From: CAZEAP01 sp964510315
Lineage (GTDB): Bacteria; Planctomycetota; Brocadiia; SM23-32
Reading direction: 5' to 3'
Length of the DNA: 64,000 nt
NCBI GenBank assembly: GCA_964510315.1
Contig: CAZEAP010000009.1
Span: forward strand, 1 to 64,000
Below are positions 7,612 to 16,848 of the stretch, piece by piece; position 1 is the stretch's first letter; every line of letters starts with the position of its first letter. The translations under genes and the position numbers were made by a program. The notes under the pieces were generated by a model. That model made no database searches. It was not told where the DNA came from and saw only the letters and a list, made by a program, of their open reading frames with translations.

Positions 7612-7962
7612 GTCCGCCCGGCACCCGCGGAACCCCGCCGGCAGGCCCCCAGGCGGCTGGAGCGCTGGAAGGAGCGCTGGCGGCAAGCAGAGCCGGAGGC
7701 GGTGGAGCGTTTCTGCTACGAGTTCGAGGAGACCCTGACCTACCTGAACGCCCCGTCCGAGGAGTGCGGGCGACTGAGGACCACAAACGCCATCGAGCGT
7801 TTCATCGGGGAGCTCAACAAGAAGATCCAGAGGGTAGGCATCTTCCCGACTGCTGAGAGTCTGGAGAGGACCGTCTATGTGGTCTGGCGGAGACTGCACC
7901 GCCAGGGCTACGGCCGCGTGAAGCGCCGGAAGCCCCTACCCGTTTTTACACCGAACTATTGA
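7612..7962 (+). mobile_element. IS256-type (mutator) transposase C-terminal remnant
   Basis: About 115 residues correspond to the end of an IS256-family DDE transposase: RLERWKERWRQ, then LRTTNAIERFIGELNKKIQR and VGIFPTAESLERTVYVVWRR. The TTN-I-E-R block and the VGIFP-x-x-x-S block are characteristic, and the former holds the last catalytic Glu region. The N-terminal two thirds are missing and no terminal inverted repeats were found. It marks the right border of the decayed island, immediately before secDF. Confidence 0.75.
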
Positions 7963-7983
7963 CAGCACCGAGCGCCGTCTCTC

Positions 7984-8012
7984 TTGAGTTGACGGCGCGC
8001 GGATGGTATGAT
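7984..8012 (+). promoter_or_regulatory. Sigma-70-type promoter of secDF
   Basis: TTGAGT (7984-7989), a 17-nt spacer and TATGAT (8007-8012), about 85 nt before the secDF start. Confidence 0.55.
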
Positions 8013-8098
8013 TCAGACCTTTGTTGGGCTCCGGCAGAGCCTTCGGGTCCCGCCCAACTGCGCCGCTTTCTCTTGCTCTTGGCAGAGGGCGTTCCAGC

Positions 8099-11000
8099 AT
8101 GTCCGGTCGTCTAACCAAGTGGGTTGTGCTCGTCATCCTGCCGCTTCTGCTGGCCCTCTACGCCAGCTATCCGCCCAGACCGGTCGTCCTGCAAAAGGAG
8201 CGCATCGTCAAGCGGCGGGCCGCCACGGCCGAGGAGGCCGAAGAGCATGAGGTCGAGGAAGGGGACTACTACGTCGCCGAACGTGAAGTCCTCCAGAAGA
8301 AGTGGTTGCCCCTTGCCTACGGCGAGCGCCGGGAGGAGACCCGCGAGCTGGCCCGCCCGGAGCAGGGGGAACGTGTCCTGGAGAAAACCACGTTCGTTGA
8401 GGGCCGGGTGAAGCTGGGGCTTGACCTGGCCGGCGGCACGGAACTCCTCTACGAGTTGAAACCCCGGGAAGGACAGACCATCGGGGGCAGCCTCACCAGC
8501 ACCATCGACATACTGAAGAAGCGGATCGACCCGGGGAACGTCAAGGAATATCGCATTCAGGCGCTGGAGGAGGACCGCATCCTCATCCAGGTGCCCGAAG
8601 CCACCACCGCCGAGGTGGAGCAACTGAAGGGGCGCCTGGAAAGGATGGGCAAGCTGGAGTTCAAGATCGCCGTCCCCCGGGGCAGCCAGAAGACCAAGTT
8701 CCAGAACTGGTACGCCCAGGCGGAGAAGGGAAACGTGCCCGAGGGGTACGAGAAGGTCCACGTTGACGGCGATCCCTCCAAGCGGTTTTTCCTGATAAAG
8801 AGCGGCGATGCGGAGATCACCGGGCGCTACCTGGCCCGCGTCTTTCCGGAGTTCGACCGCTACGGCAGCCCCGCGGTCGGGTTCGAGTTCGACGCCATCG
8901 GCTCGAAAAGGTTCGCCCGGATCACAGAAAACAACCTGGGATGGTCCCTGGCCATCATCCTGGACGATGTGCTTCAAGATGCTCCGCAGATCGAGGAGCG
9001 CATTGCCGGCGCCGGTATCATCAGAGGCGATTTCACCCAGGCCGACGTCAACGAAATGGTCAACATCCTGCGGGCTGGCAGCCTGCCAATGGACATCGAC
9101 CTGCTGCAGGAGAGCACGGTGGGGCCGGAGCTTGGGCGGGACTCCATCCGCCGAGGTCTGTCGGCGCTGGCGGTCGCCGGCCTGCTGGTAGTGGCCTTCA
9201 TCGGCTTCTACTACCTGGCCTGCGGACTCATCGCAGACGGCGCCCTGATCATGAACCTCGTTCTGCTGGTCGGCATCCTGTCGCTGCTGGGAGCCGCCCT
9301 GACGCTCCCCGGCATGGCCGGTATCCTGCTGACCGTGGGAATGGCGGTGGACGCCAACGTCCTGATCTTCGAGCGCATCCGAGAGGAATCACAAGGGGGC
9401 AAAGGGGTCCGCATCGCCCTTCGCAACGGTTACGACCGCGCATTTACCACCATCGTGGACGCCAACGTCACCACGCTCCTGACGGCGATCATCCTCTACG
9501 TCGTGGGAACCGGACCGGTTCGGGGCTTCGCGGTCACCCTCTCCTTCGGCATCCTGCTCAGCATGTTCACCGCCCTGGTGGTTACGCGGCTGGCCTTTGA
9601 AACGCTGATTGACAAAGGGCTGATGGAGAAGTTCCGGATGTTCTCCCTGGTGGACCAGCCCTCGCTCAGTTTCGCCCGGTTCCGCAAGCTGGCCTACGTC
9701 GTCTCCCTGATCGTGGTCGTCCTGGGGATGGCGGCGTTCTTTACGCGCGGCTCCGCCCTTTACGACATCGACTTCACCGGCGGGTCGCTCGTCTACGTCT
9801 CCCTCTCGAAGCCGACCCCTGTGGCCGAAGTCCGGGACAGGCTGGAGAAGGAAGGATTCGCCGGGGCGGAGGTGCAGGCCCTCCAGCGGACCGGCGCGCA
9901 GCAGGAGGGCTTCACGGAGTTCGGTGTGCGTTTCAAGGGCGCGGGCGCGCAGAAAGTCAGGGAATCCATCGTTCCGGACATCCGCCGCCGTCTGGACGCC
10001 GCCGGCCTGCTGCCGGCCGACGCGAAGGTAGAAGTCAGCGCCGACGGCAGGTCCGTCCACCCGCCGCTCTCCGAACCCGTCGATGAGATGACTCTGCGAA
10101 GAGCCCTCGCGGAAGATGACCCGTTCTCACTTCCTCACGTGGGGACCATCGTCCCGGCCGACGATGAAGATGCCGGCGCCCGGCGCATCACGGTGCGAAT
10201 CTTCGGCGTTCCCGACCTGGTCGAGAAAAGGAGTGTGTGGACCCGCGCCCTGGGAGCCCTCTCCTGGGCCGGACTCGAGACGGAGGAGTACACGGTTGAG
10301 AAGCTTGAGGCGACAGGGGAGGGCAGCCGTCTGCGGCTCGAGCTGGACCGGCCGATAGAGCCGGAACTGCTGGCGGCGGAGCTTTCCCGAAGGGGTTTTG
10401 CCGAGCTGCGCTGCCGGGCGGCCGAGGACGAGACGCAGAGCTGCCTGCTGGAGGGGCCTCCCGAGGCACTGGAGAGCTTCCGCACGGAGTTCCCCGCGGG
10501 CGCCGCACTGAGGGGCGTTCCGGCGGCCGAAATCAACGGGTATGCGATACGCGCCGCACTCCGAGAGGCACTTCCGGAGTCCGAGATCCGCGTCTTCTTT
10601 GAGAAACGCGATCTCCCCAACGTTTACATCGTGGCCGAGGAATTGAAGACCGATGCCTGGCAGCTCGACCTCAGCGCCGAACCCATCCGCGAGAAACTGC
10701 GGGCGGTCTTCGCCGACCTCGCCCGCCGCGAAGGAGGCGTAAAGTTCCAGCCGGTTAGCACCGAAGGGGACTACCGGATATTCCGGATGGAACTTCAGCA
10801 ACCGATGGCGTTCTCCGACGTGCGGCACTACATCGGCACCGCCGGGATCGGGACCTACGCAGAGGGGATCATTGTGAATGAGGAGCAGTACGGCCTGGAG
10901 ACGCTGGTCTCGGAGCTGGAACTGCGGCTGCCCACCGAGAAGGCGGAAGCTATCCAGCAGAAGGTCAGCGCCGCCTTCAGCCAGCCACGCCCCGTGGAGA

Positions 11001-11638
11001 AGGTTGTGAGCATCGGGGCCGTGGTGGCCGAAGAGCTGCAGGGCAGGGCAGTCCTGGCTGTTCTCTTCGCCTCGGTTATCATTGTCCTCTACGTGGCCGT
11101 GCGCTTCCACGCGCTGCGTTTCGGGGTGGCCGCGGTGATAGCGCTCCTCCACGACGTGCTCATAACGGCGGGCCTCATAGCGCTGGCCGACTGGAGTGGC
11201 ATGTTGGGCGACATAAAGATCAACCTGGCCATGCTGGCGGCCTTCCTGACGATCCTCGGCTACAGCCTGAACGACACCATCGTGGTGTTCGACCGAATCC
11301 GCGAGAACATGGGCATCCTCGGCCGGAAGAGGGTCAGCGCCGACCTGATCAACATGAGCATCAACCAGACCCTGAGTCGGACGATCCTCACCTCCATGAC
11401 CACCCTGATGGTGGTGGTTGTGCTTTTCCTGCTGGCCGGCCCCGTTCTCCGCGGTCTGGCCTTGACCCTGATCTTCGGAATCATCGTCGGCACCTACTCC
11501 AGCATGTTCATCGCCAGCCCGGTCCTGCTGGACTGGTCGGGGCTTACCGCCGGGGTGGCCGCCGTGTTCCGCACGGTTACCTATCCGGTCAGGCTTCCGT
11601 TCAAGCTGCTCGGCATGGCTTTCGGCGGGGCGCGCTGA
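8099..11638 (+). CDS. secDF: Fused protein-export membrane protein SecDF with a very long SecF periplasmic domain
   Basis: A 1179-residue fusion of SecD and SecF, the proton-driven accessory of the SecYEG translocon. SecD part: TM1 near residues 8-22, the D1 motif GLDLAGGTELLYEL near 113-126, the first periplasmic domain, then TM2-6 with ANVLIFERIREESQGG in the D4-type motif. SecF part: TM near 535-553, YDIDFTGGSLVYV near 555-567, and a C-terminal five-TM bundle with GYSLNDTIVVFDRIREN. Between the SecF motif and its next TM (about residues 568-970) lie some 400 residues; usual SecF proteins have about 100. This region contains repeated alpha/beta units. ATG 8099 gives a credible TM1 right at the N-terminus; the SD site is weak. 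Confidence 0.92.
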   Translation: MSGRLTKWVVLVILPLLLALYASYPPRPVVLQKERIVKRRAATAEEAEEHEVEEGDYYVAEREVLQKKWLPLAYGERREETRELARPEQGERVLEKTTFVEGRVKLGLDLAGGTELLYELKPREGQTIGGSLTSTIDILKKRIDPGNVKEYRIQALEEDRILIQVPEATTAEVEQLKGRLERMGKLEFKIAVPRGSQKTKFQNWYAQAEKGNVPEGYEKVHVDGDPSKRFFLIKSGDAEITGRYLARVFPEFDRYGSPAVGFEFDAIGSKRFARITENNLGWSLAIILDDVLQDAPQIEERIAGAGIIRGDFTQADVNEMVNILRAGSLPMDIDLLQESTVGPELGRDSIRRGLSALAVAGLLVVAFIGFYYLACGLIADGALIMNLVLLVGILSLLGAALTLPGMAGILLTVGMAVDANVLIFERIREESQGGKGVRIALRNGYDRAFTTIVDANVTTLLTAIILYVVGTGPVRGFAVTLSFGILLSMFTALVVTRLAFETLIDKGLMEKFRMFSLVDQPSLSFARFRKLAYVVSLIVVVLGMAAFFTRGSALYDIDFTGGSLVYVSLSKPTPVAEVRDRLEKEGFAGAEVQALQRTGAQQEGFTEFGVRFKGAGAQKVRESIVPDIRRRLDAAGLLPADAKVEVSADGRSVHPPLSEPVDEMTLRRALAEDDPFSLPHVGTIVPADDEDAGARRITVRIFGVPDLVEKRSVWTRALGALSWAGLETEEYTVEKLEATGEGSRLRLELDRPIEPELLAAELSRRGFAELRCRAAEDETQSCLLEGPPEALESFRTEFPAGAALRGVPAAEINGYAIRAALREALPESEIRVFFEKRDLPNVYIVAEELKTDAWQLDLSAEPIREKLRAVFADLARREGGVKFQPVSTEGDYRIFRMELQQPMAFSDVRHYIGTAGIGTYAEGIIVNEEQYGLETLVSELELRLPTEKAEAIQQKVSAAFSQPRPVEKVVSIGAVVAEELQGRAVLAVLFASVIIVLYVAVRFHALRFGVAAVIALLHDVLITAGLIALADWSGMLGDIKINLAMLAAFLTILGYSLNDTIVVFDRIRENMGILGRKRVSADLINMSINQTLSRTILTSMTTLMVVVVLFLLAGPVLRGLALTLIFGIIVGTYSSMFIASPVLLDWSGLTAGVAAVFRTVTYPVRLPFKLLGMAFGGAR

Positions 11639-11669
11639 GACGCAACGTCCACAACAGGGGGGTAGTAAC

Positions 11670-12353
11670 GTGGAACCGCGCGAATGCGTCGTCATCTTCG
11701 ACATGGACGGGGTGCTTGTCGACACGGCCGAAGCCCACTTCCAGAGCTGGCAGGTCATAGCCGACGGTTACGACATAGAGATCTCATGGGACGCCTTCCA
11801 CGAGACTTTCGGCCGGCCCAACCACCAGATCATTCCAGGGTTCTTCGACCGCGACCTGAGCGAAGAGGAAATCAAGCGTATAGACCGTTTGAAAGAGGCG
11901 GCGTTCCGCGATATCGTCCGGGACGATATCCAGCCGCTGCCCGGCGCAGTGGAGTTGATACGCGCCCTGGACGGGGAGGGTTACCGGCTCGGTCTCGGCT
12001 CCTCCGGGCCCCCGAAGAACATTCGGGCAATTCTGGAGGCGCTGGGAGTGGCCGACCTGTTCGAGGCGGTGGTGAGCGGACGCGACGTGGAGAAGGGCAA
12101 GCCCGCGCCCGAGGTCTTCACGATGGTCGCCGAGAAGCTGACCACACCGCCGGAGCAGTGCCTGGTAATCGAGGACGTGCCGGCCGGCATTCAGGCCGCC
12201 CACGCAGCGGGCATGCCGTGCGTTGCGGTCACCACAACGCACGCATCCGAGTCGCTGAGCGAGGCCGAGAAAGTACTCGAAGACCTCCGGGACCTCAGCG
12301 TGGAAGACGTAGCCCGACTCGTCGGCGGCAAAGAGGGTCGGTCGGCCCGGTGA
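11670..12353 (+). CDS. HAD-superfamily hydrolase, beta-phosphoglucomutase-like
   Basis: A 227-residue HAD subfamily IA enzyme. Motif I is FDMDGVLVDT (nucleophile and acid/base Asp near residues 11 and 13), motif II is the Ser in LGLGSSGPP, motif III is the Lys in KGKPAPEVF, and motif IV is VIEDVPAGIQAA. The cap helix insertion after motif I fits the beta-phosphoglucomutase / phosphatase group, but the substrate is not determined by sequence. The GTG start at 11670 follows an AGGGGGG run. It lies 31 nt after secDF and could be co-transcribed. Confidence 0.85.
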   Translation: MEPRECVVIFDMDGVLVDTAEAHFQSWQVIADGYDIEISWDAFHETFGRPNHQIIPGFFDRDLSEEEIKRIDRLKEAAFRDIVRDDIQPLPGAVELIRALDGEGYRLGLGSSGPPKNIRAILEALGVADLFEAVVSGRDVEKGKPAPEVFTMVAEKLTTPPEQCLVIEDVPAGIQAAHAAGMPCVAVTTTHASESLSEAEKVLEDLRDLSVEDVARLVGGKEGRSAR

Positions 12354-12359
12354 GTGGAC

Positions 12360-13364
12360 TCAGCCCACCTGTTCGGCGGCCGGCGGAGTGCTTTGGCGGA
12401 AGACGCCCTGGCGGCGGTAACGCTCATAACGCTCCTCCAGCAGCTCCTCGACGGCCATGCCCTGAAGCTCGTCGAGTGCGTCGGTGAGGTAGCGCTCCAC
12501 CTCACGGGTGGTCTTCTGCGGATCGCGGTGTGCGCCCCCGAGGGGTTCGGGGACGATGGTGTCGATAACCCCGGCCTCCAGGAGGTCATCGGCGGTGAGT
12601 TTGAGGGCTTCGGCGGCCTCGGCGGCCTTCTCGCCGTCCTTCCAGAGGATAGCGGCGCAGCCCTCCGGACTGATGACGCTGTAGTAGGCGTTCTCCAGCA
12701 TGGCGAAGCGGTCGCCGACCCCGATCCCCAGGGCACCGCCGCTGCATCCCTCGCCGGTGATCAGGATGATCAGGGGCGTGCGCAGGCCGGCCATGGTAAA
12801 GAGGTTCTCGGCTATGGCCATGGCCTGGCCGCGCTCTTCGGCGCCGACGCTCGGAGCCGCCCCCGGGGTGTCGATCAGGCAGACTACCGGCAGGCCGAAC
12901 TTCTCAGCGAGCCTCATCTTGTGGAGCGCCTTGCGGTAGCCCTCGGGGCGGACCATGCCGAAGTTGGCCGTCATCTTCTCCTCGGTCTCCCGCCCCTTCC
13001 TGGTGGCAACGATCAGCACCTTGTGCTCGTCCAACCGGCCAAGGGCGGTCATCAGCGCGCCGTCGTCGCCGAACCGACGGTCGCCGTGCAATTCGATACG
13101 ATCGGCGAAGATTCCGCCGACGTAGTCCAGGGGATGCGGCCGTTTGGGATGGCGCGCGAGCCGCACCCGCTGGTAGGCCGAGAGATTGCTGAAAGTGTCC
13201 TCCAGCAGCCGGTCGCGCTCCGCTTCGAGCTTGGCGATGTGGTCGCTGAGGTCCTCGTGTTCGGAAGCCGCACGCTCCGCGAGGCCCTTTATCTTTTTTT
13301 CCAGCTCGATGATCGGCTGCTCGAAGTCGTAAGCAAAGCCGTTGTGGTTTGCGCTGCCCGGCAT
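12360..13364 (-). CDS. accA: Acetyl-CoA carboxylase carboxyltransferase subunit alpha
   Basis: A 334-residue AccA, which with AccD transfers the carboxyl group from carboxybiotin to acetyl-CoA to make malonyl-CoA for fatty-acid synthesis. Family blocks seen: the N-terminal coiled coil (DFEQPIIELEKKIKGLAE), LSAYQRVRLARHPKRPHPLD, ELHGDRRFGDDGA, LPVVCLIDTPGAAPSVGAEE and GEGCSGGALGIGVGD. Length is close to the usual 310-330. ATG 13364 is preceded by GGAAGGA at good spacing; an in-frame ATG at 13406 lies inside the promoter region. accD is not in the window. The gene is transcribed divergently from ribD from overlapping promoters, and converges with the HAD gene 6 nt away. Confidence 0.95.
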   Translation of the reverse strand: MPGSANHNGFAYDFEQPIIELEKKIKGLAERAASEHEDLSDHIAKLEAERDRLLEDTFSNLSAYQRVRLARHPKRPHPLDYVGGIFADRIELHGDRRFGDDGALMTALGRLDEHKVLIVATRKGRETEEKMTANFGMVRPEGYRKALHKMRLAEKFGLPVVCLIDTPGAAPSVGAEERGQAMAIAENLFTMAGLRTPLIILITGEGCSGGALGIGVGDRFAMLENAYYSVISPEGCAAILWKDGEKAAEAAEALKLTADDLLEAGVIDTIVPEPLGGAHRDPQKTTREVERYLTDALDELQGMAVEELLEERYERYRRQGVFRQSTPPAAEQVG

Positions 13365-13404
13365 TCTTCTTCCTTCCGCGAAGCCCCCGTCCAGATTGAT
13401 AATC

Positions 13405-13433
13405 ATTGTAGCGGGGCCCCATTTTTGAATCAA
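13405..13433 (-). promoter_or_regulatory. Sigma-70-type promoter of accA
   Basis: On the minus strand, TTGATT (13433-13428), 17 nt, TACAAT (13410-13405). The -35 hexamer overlaps that of the divergent ribD promoter, so the two polymerases should compete. Confidence 0.65.
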
Positions 13434-13453
13434 GCGGGCGGCCGGGCTATAAT
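13425..13453 (+). promoter_or_regulatory. Sigma-70-type promoter of ribD
   Basis: TTGAAT (13425-13430), a 17-nt spacer and a perfect TATAAT (13448-13453), about 33 nt before the ribD start. The leader is too short for an FMN riboswitch. Confidence 0.75.
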
Positions 13454-13485
13454 CCGTCTTCAGGCCTTGATTGGGGGAGACGGCG

Positions 13486-14619
13486 ATGGACTTCAGTGAT
13501 GCCGACCGTCGGCACATGCAGGAAGCACTGGCGCTGGCTGAGAAGGGCAGGGGATACGCCGAGCCCAACCCGATCGTCGGGGCAGTTGTCGTGAACGACG
13601 GACGCGTGGTTGGAAGAGGCTATACTCAGCCCTACGGCGGGCCGCACGCCGAGGTTGTGGCCCTGGAGGACGCCGGCGGAAGCGCGCCGGGGGCGACCAT
13701 GTACGTGACGCTGGAGCCGTGTGCCCACCAGGGGAAGACTCCTCCGTGCGCACATAAGCTGGTGGAGGCGAAGCTGCGCCGTGTCGTGGTGGCCGCCGTT
13801 GACCCGACAGAAAAGACAGGCGGGAGGGGAATCGAGGTGCTCAAGGAGGCGGGACTGGAGGTGGGAATCGGCCTCTGCCAAGAAGCGGCGGTGCGGAAGA
13901 ACGCAGCATTCTTCAAGGCCGCGGCGACGGGGCGCCCCCTGGTGACCGCCAAATGGGCCATAACGGCCGACGGGAAGATCGCCACCCGGACGGGGAATTC
14001 TCACTGGGTCAGCGGCGAGGAAGCCCGCGTGGAAGTGCATCGCTTCCGCGGCATAGTGGATTGCATCGCCGTCGGTATCGGCACGGTCCTGGCCGATGAC
14101 CCTGAGCTTACATGCCGGGACGCCGAGAAGAGGCGCACGGCCGCCCGGCTCGTGCTCTGCGGGCACGAAGCGCCGTCCCCGGAGAGCCGCCTTGTGCAAA
14201 CCCTGCACGAAGCCCCGGTGCTCCTGGCGTTCGCAGAAGGGCATACGCCGGAGGGCCTGGGAGAGGCACTCGACGCCGGATGCAAAGCCGTGGCGGTGCC
14301 TCCGGAAGAGGACGCGGCAACCAGAGTCAGCCCCGGTGGACTGCTGGAGGAACTTGGTCGGCGGGACATGTCAAACGTGCTGCTGGAGGGGGGCGCCAGG
14401 ATCCTGGGCAGTTTCTTCGATGCCGGGCACGTGGACCGCGCCGTCGTCTTCGTGGCCCCGAAGATCGCCGGCGGGGAGCACGCCCCTTCCGCCGTGGGGG
14501 GCCGGGGAGTCGAACTCATGCGAGACGCATGGTCCCTCCGAGAGGCCGAGACCGTGTCGGTAGGACCGGACATGATGCTCAAGGGATGGGTCCAGAACCC
14601 CCTTCAATGGGCGCCGTGA
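13486..14619 (+). CDS. ribD: Bifunctional riboflavin biosynthesis protein RibD (deaminase/reductase)
   Basis: A 377-residue two-domain enzyme for the second and third steps of riboflavin synthesis. The N-terminal deaminase domain carries the zinc motif: H54-A-E56 in GGPHAEVVAL and C79/C88 in LEPCAHQGKTPPC. The C-terminal reductase domain starts near RPLVTAKWAITADGKIATRTG and contains GIGTVLADDPELTCR and LLEGGARILGSFF. Length is as expected. ATG 13486 is preceded by GGGGGAGA. The pathway partner ribH is 30 kb away at 44.8 kb, so the rib genes are not clustered here. Confidence 0.95.
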   Translation: MDFSDADRRHMQEALALAEKGRGYAEPNPIVGAVVVNDGRVVGRGYTQPYGGPHAEVVALEDAGGSAPGATMYVTLEPCAHQGKTPPCAHKLVEAKLRRVVVAAVDPTEKTGGRGIEVLKEAGLEVGIGLCQEAAVRKNAAFFKAAATGRPLVTAKWAITADGKIATRTGNSHWVSGEEARVEVHRFRGIVDCIAVGIGTVLADDPELTCRDAEKRRTAARLVLCGHEAPSPESRLVQTLHEAPVLLAFAEGHTPEGLGEALDAGCKAVAVPPEEDAATRVSPGGLLEELGRRDMSNVLLEGGARILGSFFDAGHVDRAVVFVAPKIAGGEHAPSAVGGRGVELMRDAWSLREAETVSVGPDMMLKGWVQNPLQWAP

Positions 14620-14656
14620 GGCGTCAGCGGCGGTGCACCCGAAGGAAAGGGACCAG

Positions 14657-14851
14657 ATGGAGGGGCACAACTCACACGAACCCGGGGAGAGGGTACCGGA
14701 GGGGCCGAGAAGTCCGGACATCGGCCATCTGCATCTGCGCCGCCACTACAACATCGGGCACACCACCATCCAGCTTGAGTGTTCGGTGACCCCGCAGCAG
14801 GAGCAAGCTACCTCGCCCCGGGAATGGCCCGATGACTACACTCCCCCGTGA
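14657..14851 (+). CDS. Small protein of unknown function
   Basis: A 64-residue open frame behind ribD, with AAGGAAAGGG at good distance before ATG 14657. The sequence is hydrophilic and charged (DIGHLHLRRHYNIGHTTIQL in the middle), without signal peptide or membrane segment. It matches no family known to me. The SD site and position argue for a real gene; the short length and GC-rich background argue for caution. Confidence 0.35.
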   Translation: MEGHNSHEPGERVPEGPRSPDIGHLHLRRHYNIGHTTIQLECSVTPQQEQATSPREWPDDYTPP

Positions 14852-15736
14852 ACGAGCAACACGCACCCTGAACTCCTTCGATAGGGCAGAGGTCGACTCC
14901 TCTCCCATCAACTTCCTGCGGCGTCCCTCGCCGACCGGCCCCCCCTACACTAAACATGCCGCCCTTCGGCAGTTCAGTCGTGTTTTCATCCAACGTGCCC
15001 GAACGGCGGTTGCGAACTCAGGGAGGCCACAGCCAGCGGCCCCGACACGAAGGACGACGCAAGCAGAAAGAGTCCGCCGACGGGAAAGGACCCGTTAGCC
15101 CTCGTGGATGCATCAGGGAGAGGATGTCCGATAACATATATTATGTTACATTCAGGCTTCCCGTCCCGAGCACCTTCCTCCGGCGTCGGGCTTCTCCTCC
15201 ATGCGGCTCGTTGTCGCCAACGCCGCCGGCTCTCTCCTCCAGGGCCAGAGCCGAACTGACCGCGCCCATCTCCCGCCGAACTCCGGGTTCCCGCAGCCCG
15301 GCCGGCCCCGGCGCGCGGCGCTCAAACCCGCCCCGGAGTACGCTGCCTCCTGCACGAAAAGCCCAATCCGGCCGGGCGAAGGCGGCTTCGGCGTTAAGAA
15401 TCCGTCGGTTTGCTTCAGGTCCCTAAAAGAGAAACCGGACTCACGCGGCCGGAGCCGGCCCCGACGCGCTGCGCCCTGCCAGGTTCGGGGCGAAAGCGCG
15501 GTTTGGCGCGCCGGATCGACATAAGCCGTGTCCTGAGAACAGGATACGGCAAAAAGCCCGGATCTCGGCGAAGAGGCGGCCTTTCAGAGGAGAATTGCCG
15601 TTTTCCGCGGGCGGTAAGGGCAACTCGGGGGGATTCGCTCGGAATCGGCCGGTGAGCCGCGGCGGATTTGCCGTGTTTGGCCGCGCGCAAGATTGTTGAC
15701 CTATACACTCAGGAATAGCGCAGCGCCTCAGCCACA
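14852..15736. other. 885-nt stretch without recognisable gene
   Basis: The open frames here are those expected from GC-rich sequence; none has both an SD site and a protein-like composition. The stretch contains an AT-rich palindrome at 15132-15148, which stands out from its GC-rich surroundings. A transcribed RNA cannot be excluded. Confidence 0.4.
15132..15148. promoter_or_regulatory. AT-rich 17-bp palindrome (possible operator)
   Basis: TAACATA-TAT-TATGTTA is a perfect 7-bp inverted repeat around a 3-bp centre. Its length and composition suit a dimeric repressor site, but no gene starts close by, so the target is unknown. Confidence 0.35.
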
Positions 15737-16777
15737 CTACATGCAGATGATCGCCTTGAGCACTCCGCCTTCCCGGTCCCGCACCTGCTCGAAGGCTTGC
15801 TGGGTTTCCTCGAGGGGGAAACGATGGGTGATCAAAACGTCCGTCCGGATCTCCCCGGCCTCGATCAAGTCCAGCGCCCTGCGGTACTTGCCCACGGTGC
15901 GCCGCACCGCCGTGACGGTCAGCTCCCGCCGCCGGGCGGCGGTCACGTCCACCTCCACGGTGTCGGCGGGCGGTATGCCGAGGATGAGTCCTTTGCCGTG
16001 GATGGCGGCGATGCGAAAGACCTGTTGGATAGTCTGGACGGCGCCAGCGGCTTCCACGGCGAAATCAACCCCCCTGCCGTCGGTTCGCTCCATTACGAAC
16101 TCCTCCATATCGTCACGCGCCGCGTTGCAGGTGGCCGTCGCGCCCATCCGTGTGGCCGCCGCGAGACGTTCGGGGAGAAGGTCGCTGACGAACACCCGGG
16201 AAGCCCCGTTCTGCAGGGCGGCGAACAGGATGCTCAGCCCGTCCGGCCCGGCGCCCATGATCGCCCAGGACTCGCCGCCCTCCGGACGGCCCAGGTTCTC
16301 CACCACGTGCAGGCCGATGGCCAGCGGTTCGCACAGGGAGGCGGCGGCGAAGTCGGTTTCCTCTCCGATCGGATACACCTGGTCCCGGCGCACCACGTAA
16401 TAATCGCACAAGCAGCCGGGCTCTCCATGGGAGGCGGCAAAACGCACATTCGGGCAGACATTCGTCTCGCCCTTGCGGCACCACTCGCAGTTGCCGCACG
16501 GCCTGTCCGGCGCACAGGCCACTCGCTGGCCTTCGGAAAGGCCGGCAACGTCGTCGCCCGGTGCCGCCACCTCGCCGGCGAACTCGTGCCCGAGCACGTA
16601 GGGGTAGGTCGTCTCGGCCTGCAGTCGGCCGCGGAAGATGGCCACGTCCGAACCGCAGACGCCCACGGCCCGGACCCGGATGAGGACCTCTCTCGCGCCC
16701 GGCTGCGGGACCGGCCGCTCACGGACGTGGATTCTTCCCGGCCCAACCAGCTCGGCGCAACGCATCGTCTCGGCCAT
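15737..16777 (-). CDS. Zinc-dependent alcohol/polyol dehydrogenase (MDR family)
   Basis: A 346-residue medium-chain dehydrogenase that would oxidise a secondary alcohol with NAD(P). Catalytic zinc motif: VGVCGSDVAIF (Cys) and GHEFAGEV (His-Glu). Structural zinc motif: the four-Cys cluster CGNCEWCRKGETNVC. The Rossmann motif reads IMGAGPDGLS; the usual GxGPxG is kept, with Asp where Val or Ile is common. Overall it resembles sorbitol/threonine/galactitol dehydrogenases, but the substrate cannot be read from sequence. The start at 16777 has AAGGGAG upstream. It is divergent from flp pilin 2. Confidence 0.88.
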   Translation of the reverse strand: MAETMRCAELVGPGRIHVRERPVPQPGAREVLIRVRAVGVCGSDVAIFRGRLQAETTYPYVLGHEFAGEVAAPGDDVAGLSEGQRVACAPDRPCGNCEWCRKGETNVCPNVRFAASHGEPGCLCDYYVVRRDQVYPIGEETDFAAASLCEPLAIGLHVVENLGRPEGGESWAIMGAGPDGLSILFAALQNGASRVFVSDLLPERLAAATRMGATATCNAARDDMEEFVMERTDGRGVDFAVEAAGAVQTIQQVFRIAAIHGKGLILGIPPADTVEVDVTAARRRELTVTAVRRTVGKYRRALDLIEAGEIRTDVLITHRFPLEETQQAFEQVRDREGGVLKAIICM

Positions 16778-16848
16778 CGTGCAAGGCTCCCTTCGGGTTG
16801 GACAGCGCCCAACCCGAGCTTTGGGCAGATGATTGTTTCAATTTGAGA

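Noticed and set aside
10127..11758. 543-codon open frame on the minus strand across secDF
   Set aside because: Low-complexity composition, no start with an SD site, and lies opposite conserved SecF motifs.
13454..13485. FMN riboswitch before ribD
   Set aside because: The leader between the predicted start and the ATG is about 25 nt, far too short, and no conserved FMN-element sequence is present. None was seen before ribH either.
15201..15655. Several overlapping open frames of 80-110 codons
   Set aside because: Arg/Pro/Gly-rich, no SD site, no motif; typical of non-coding GC-rich sequence.
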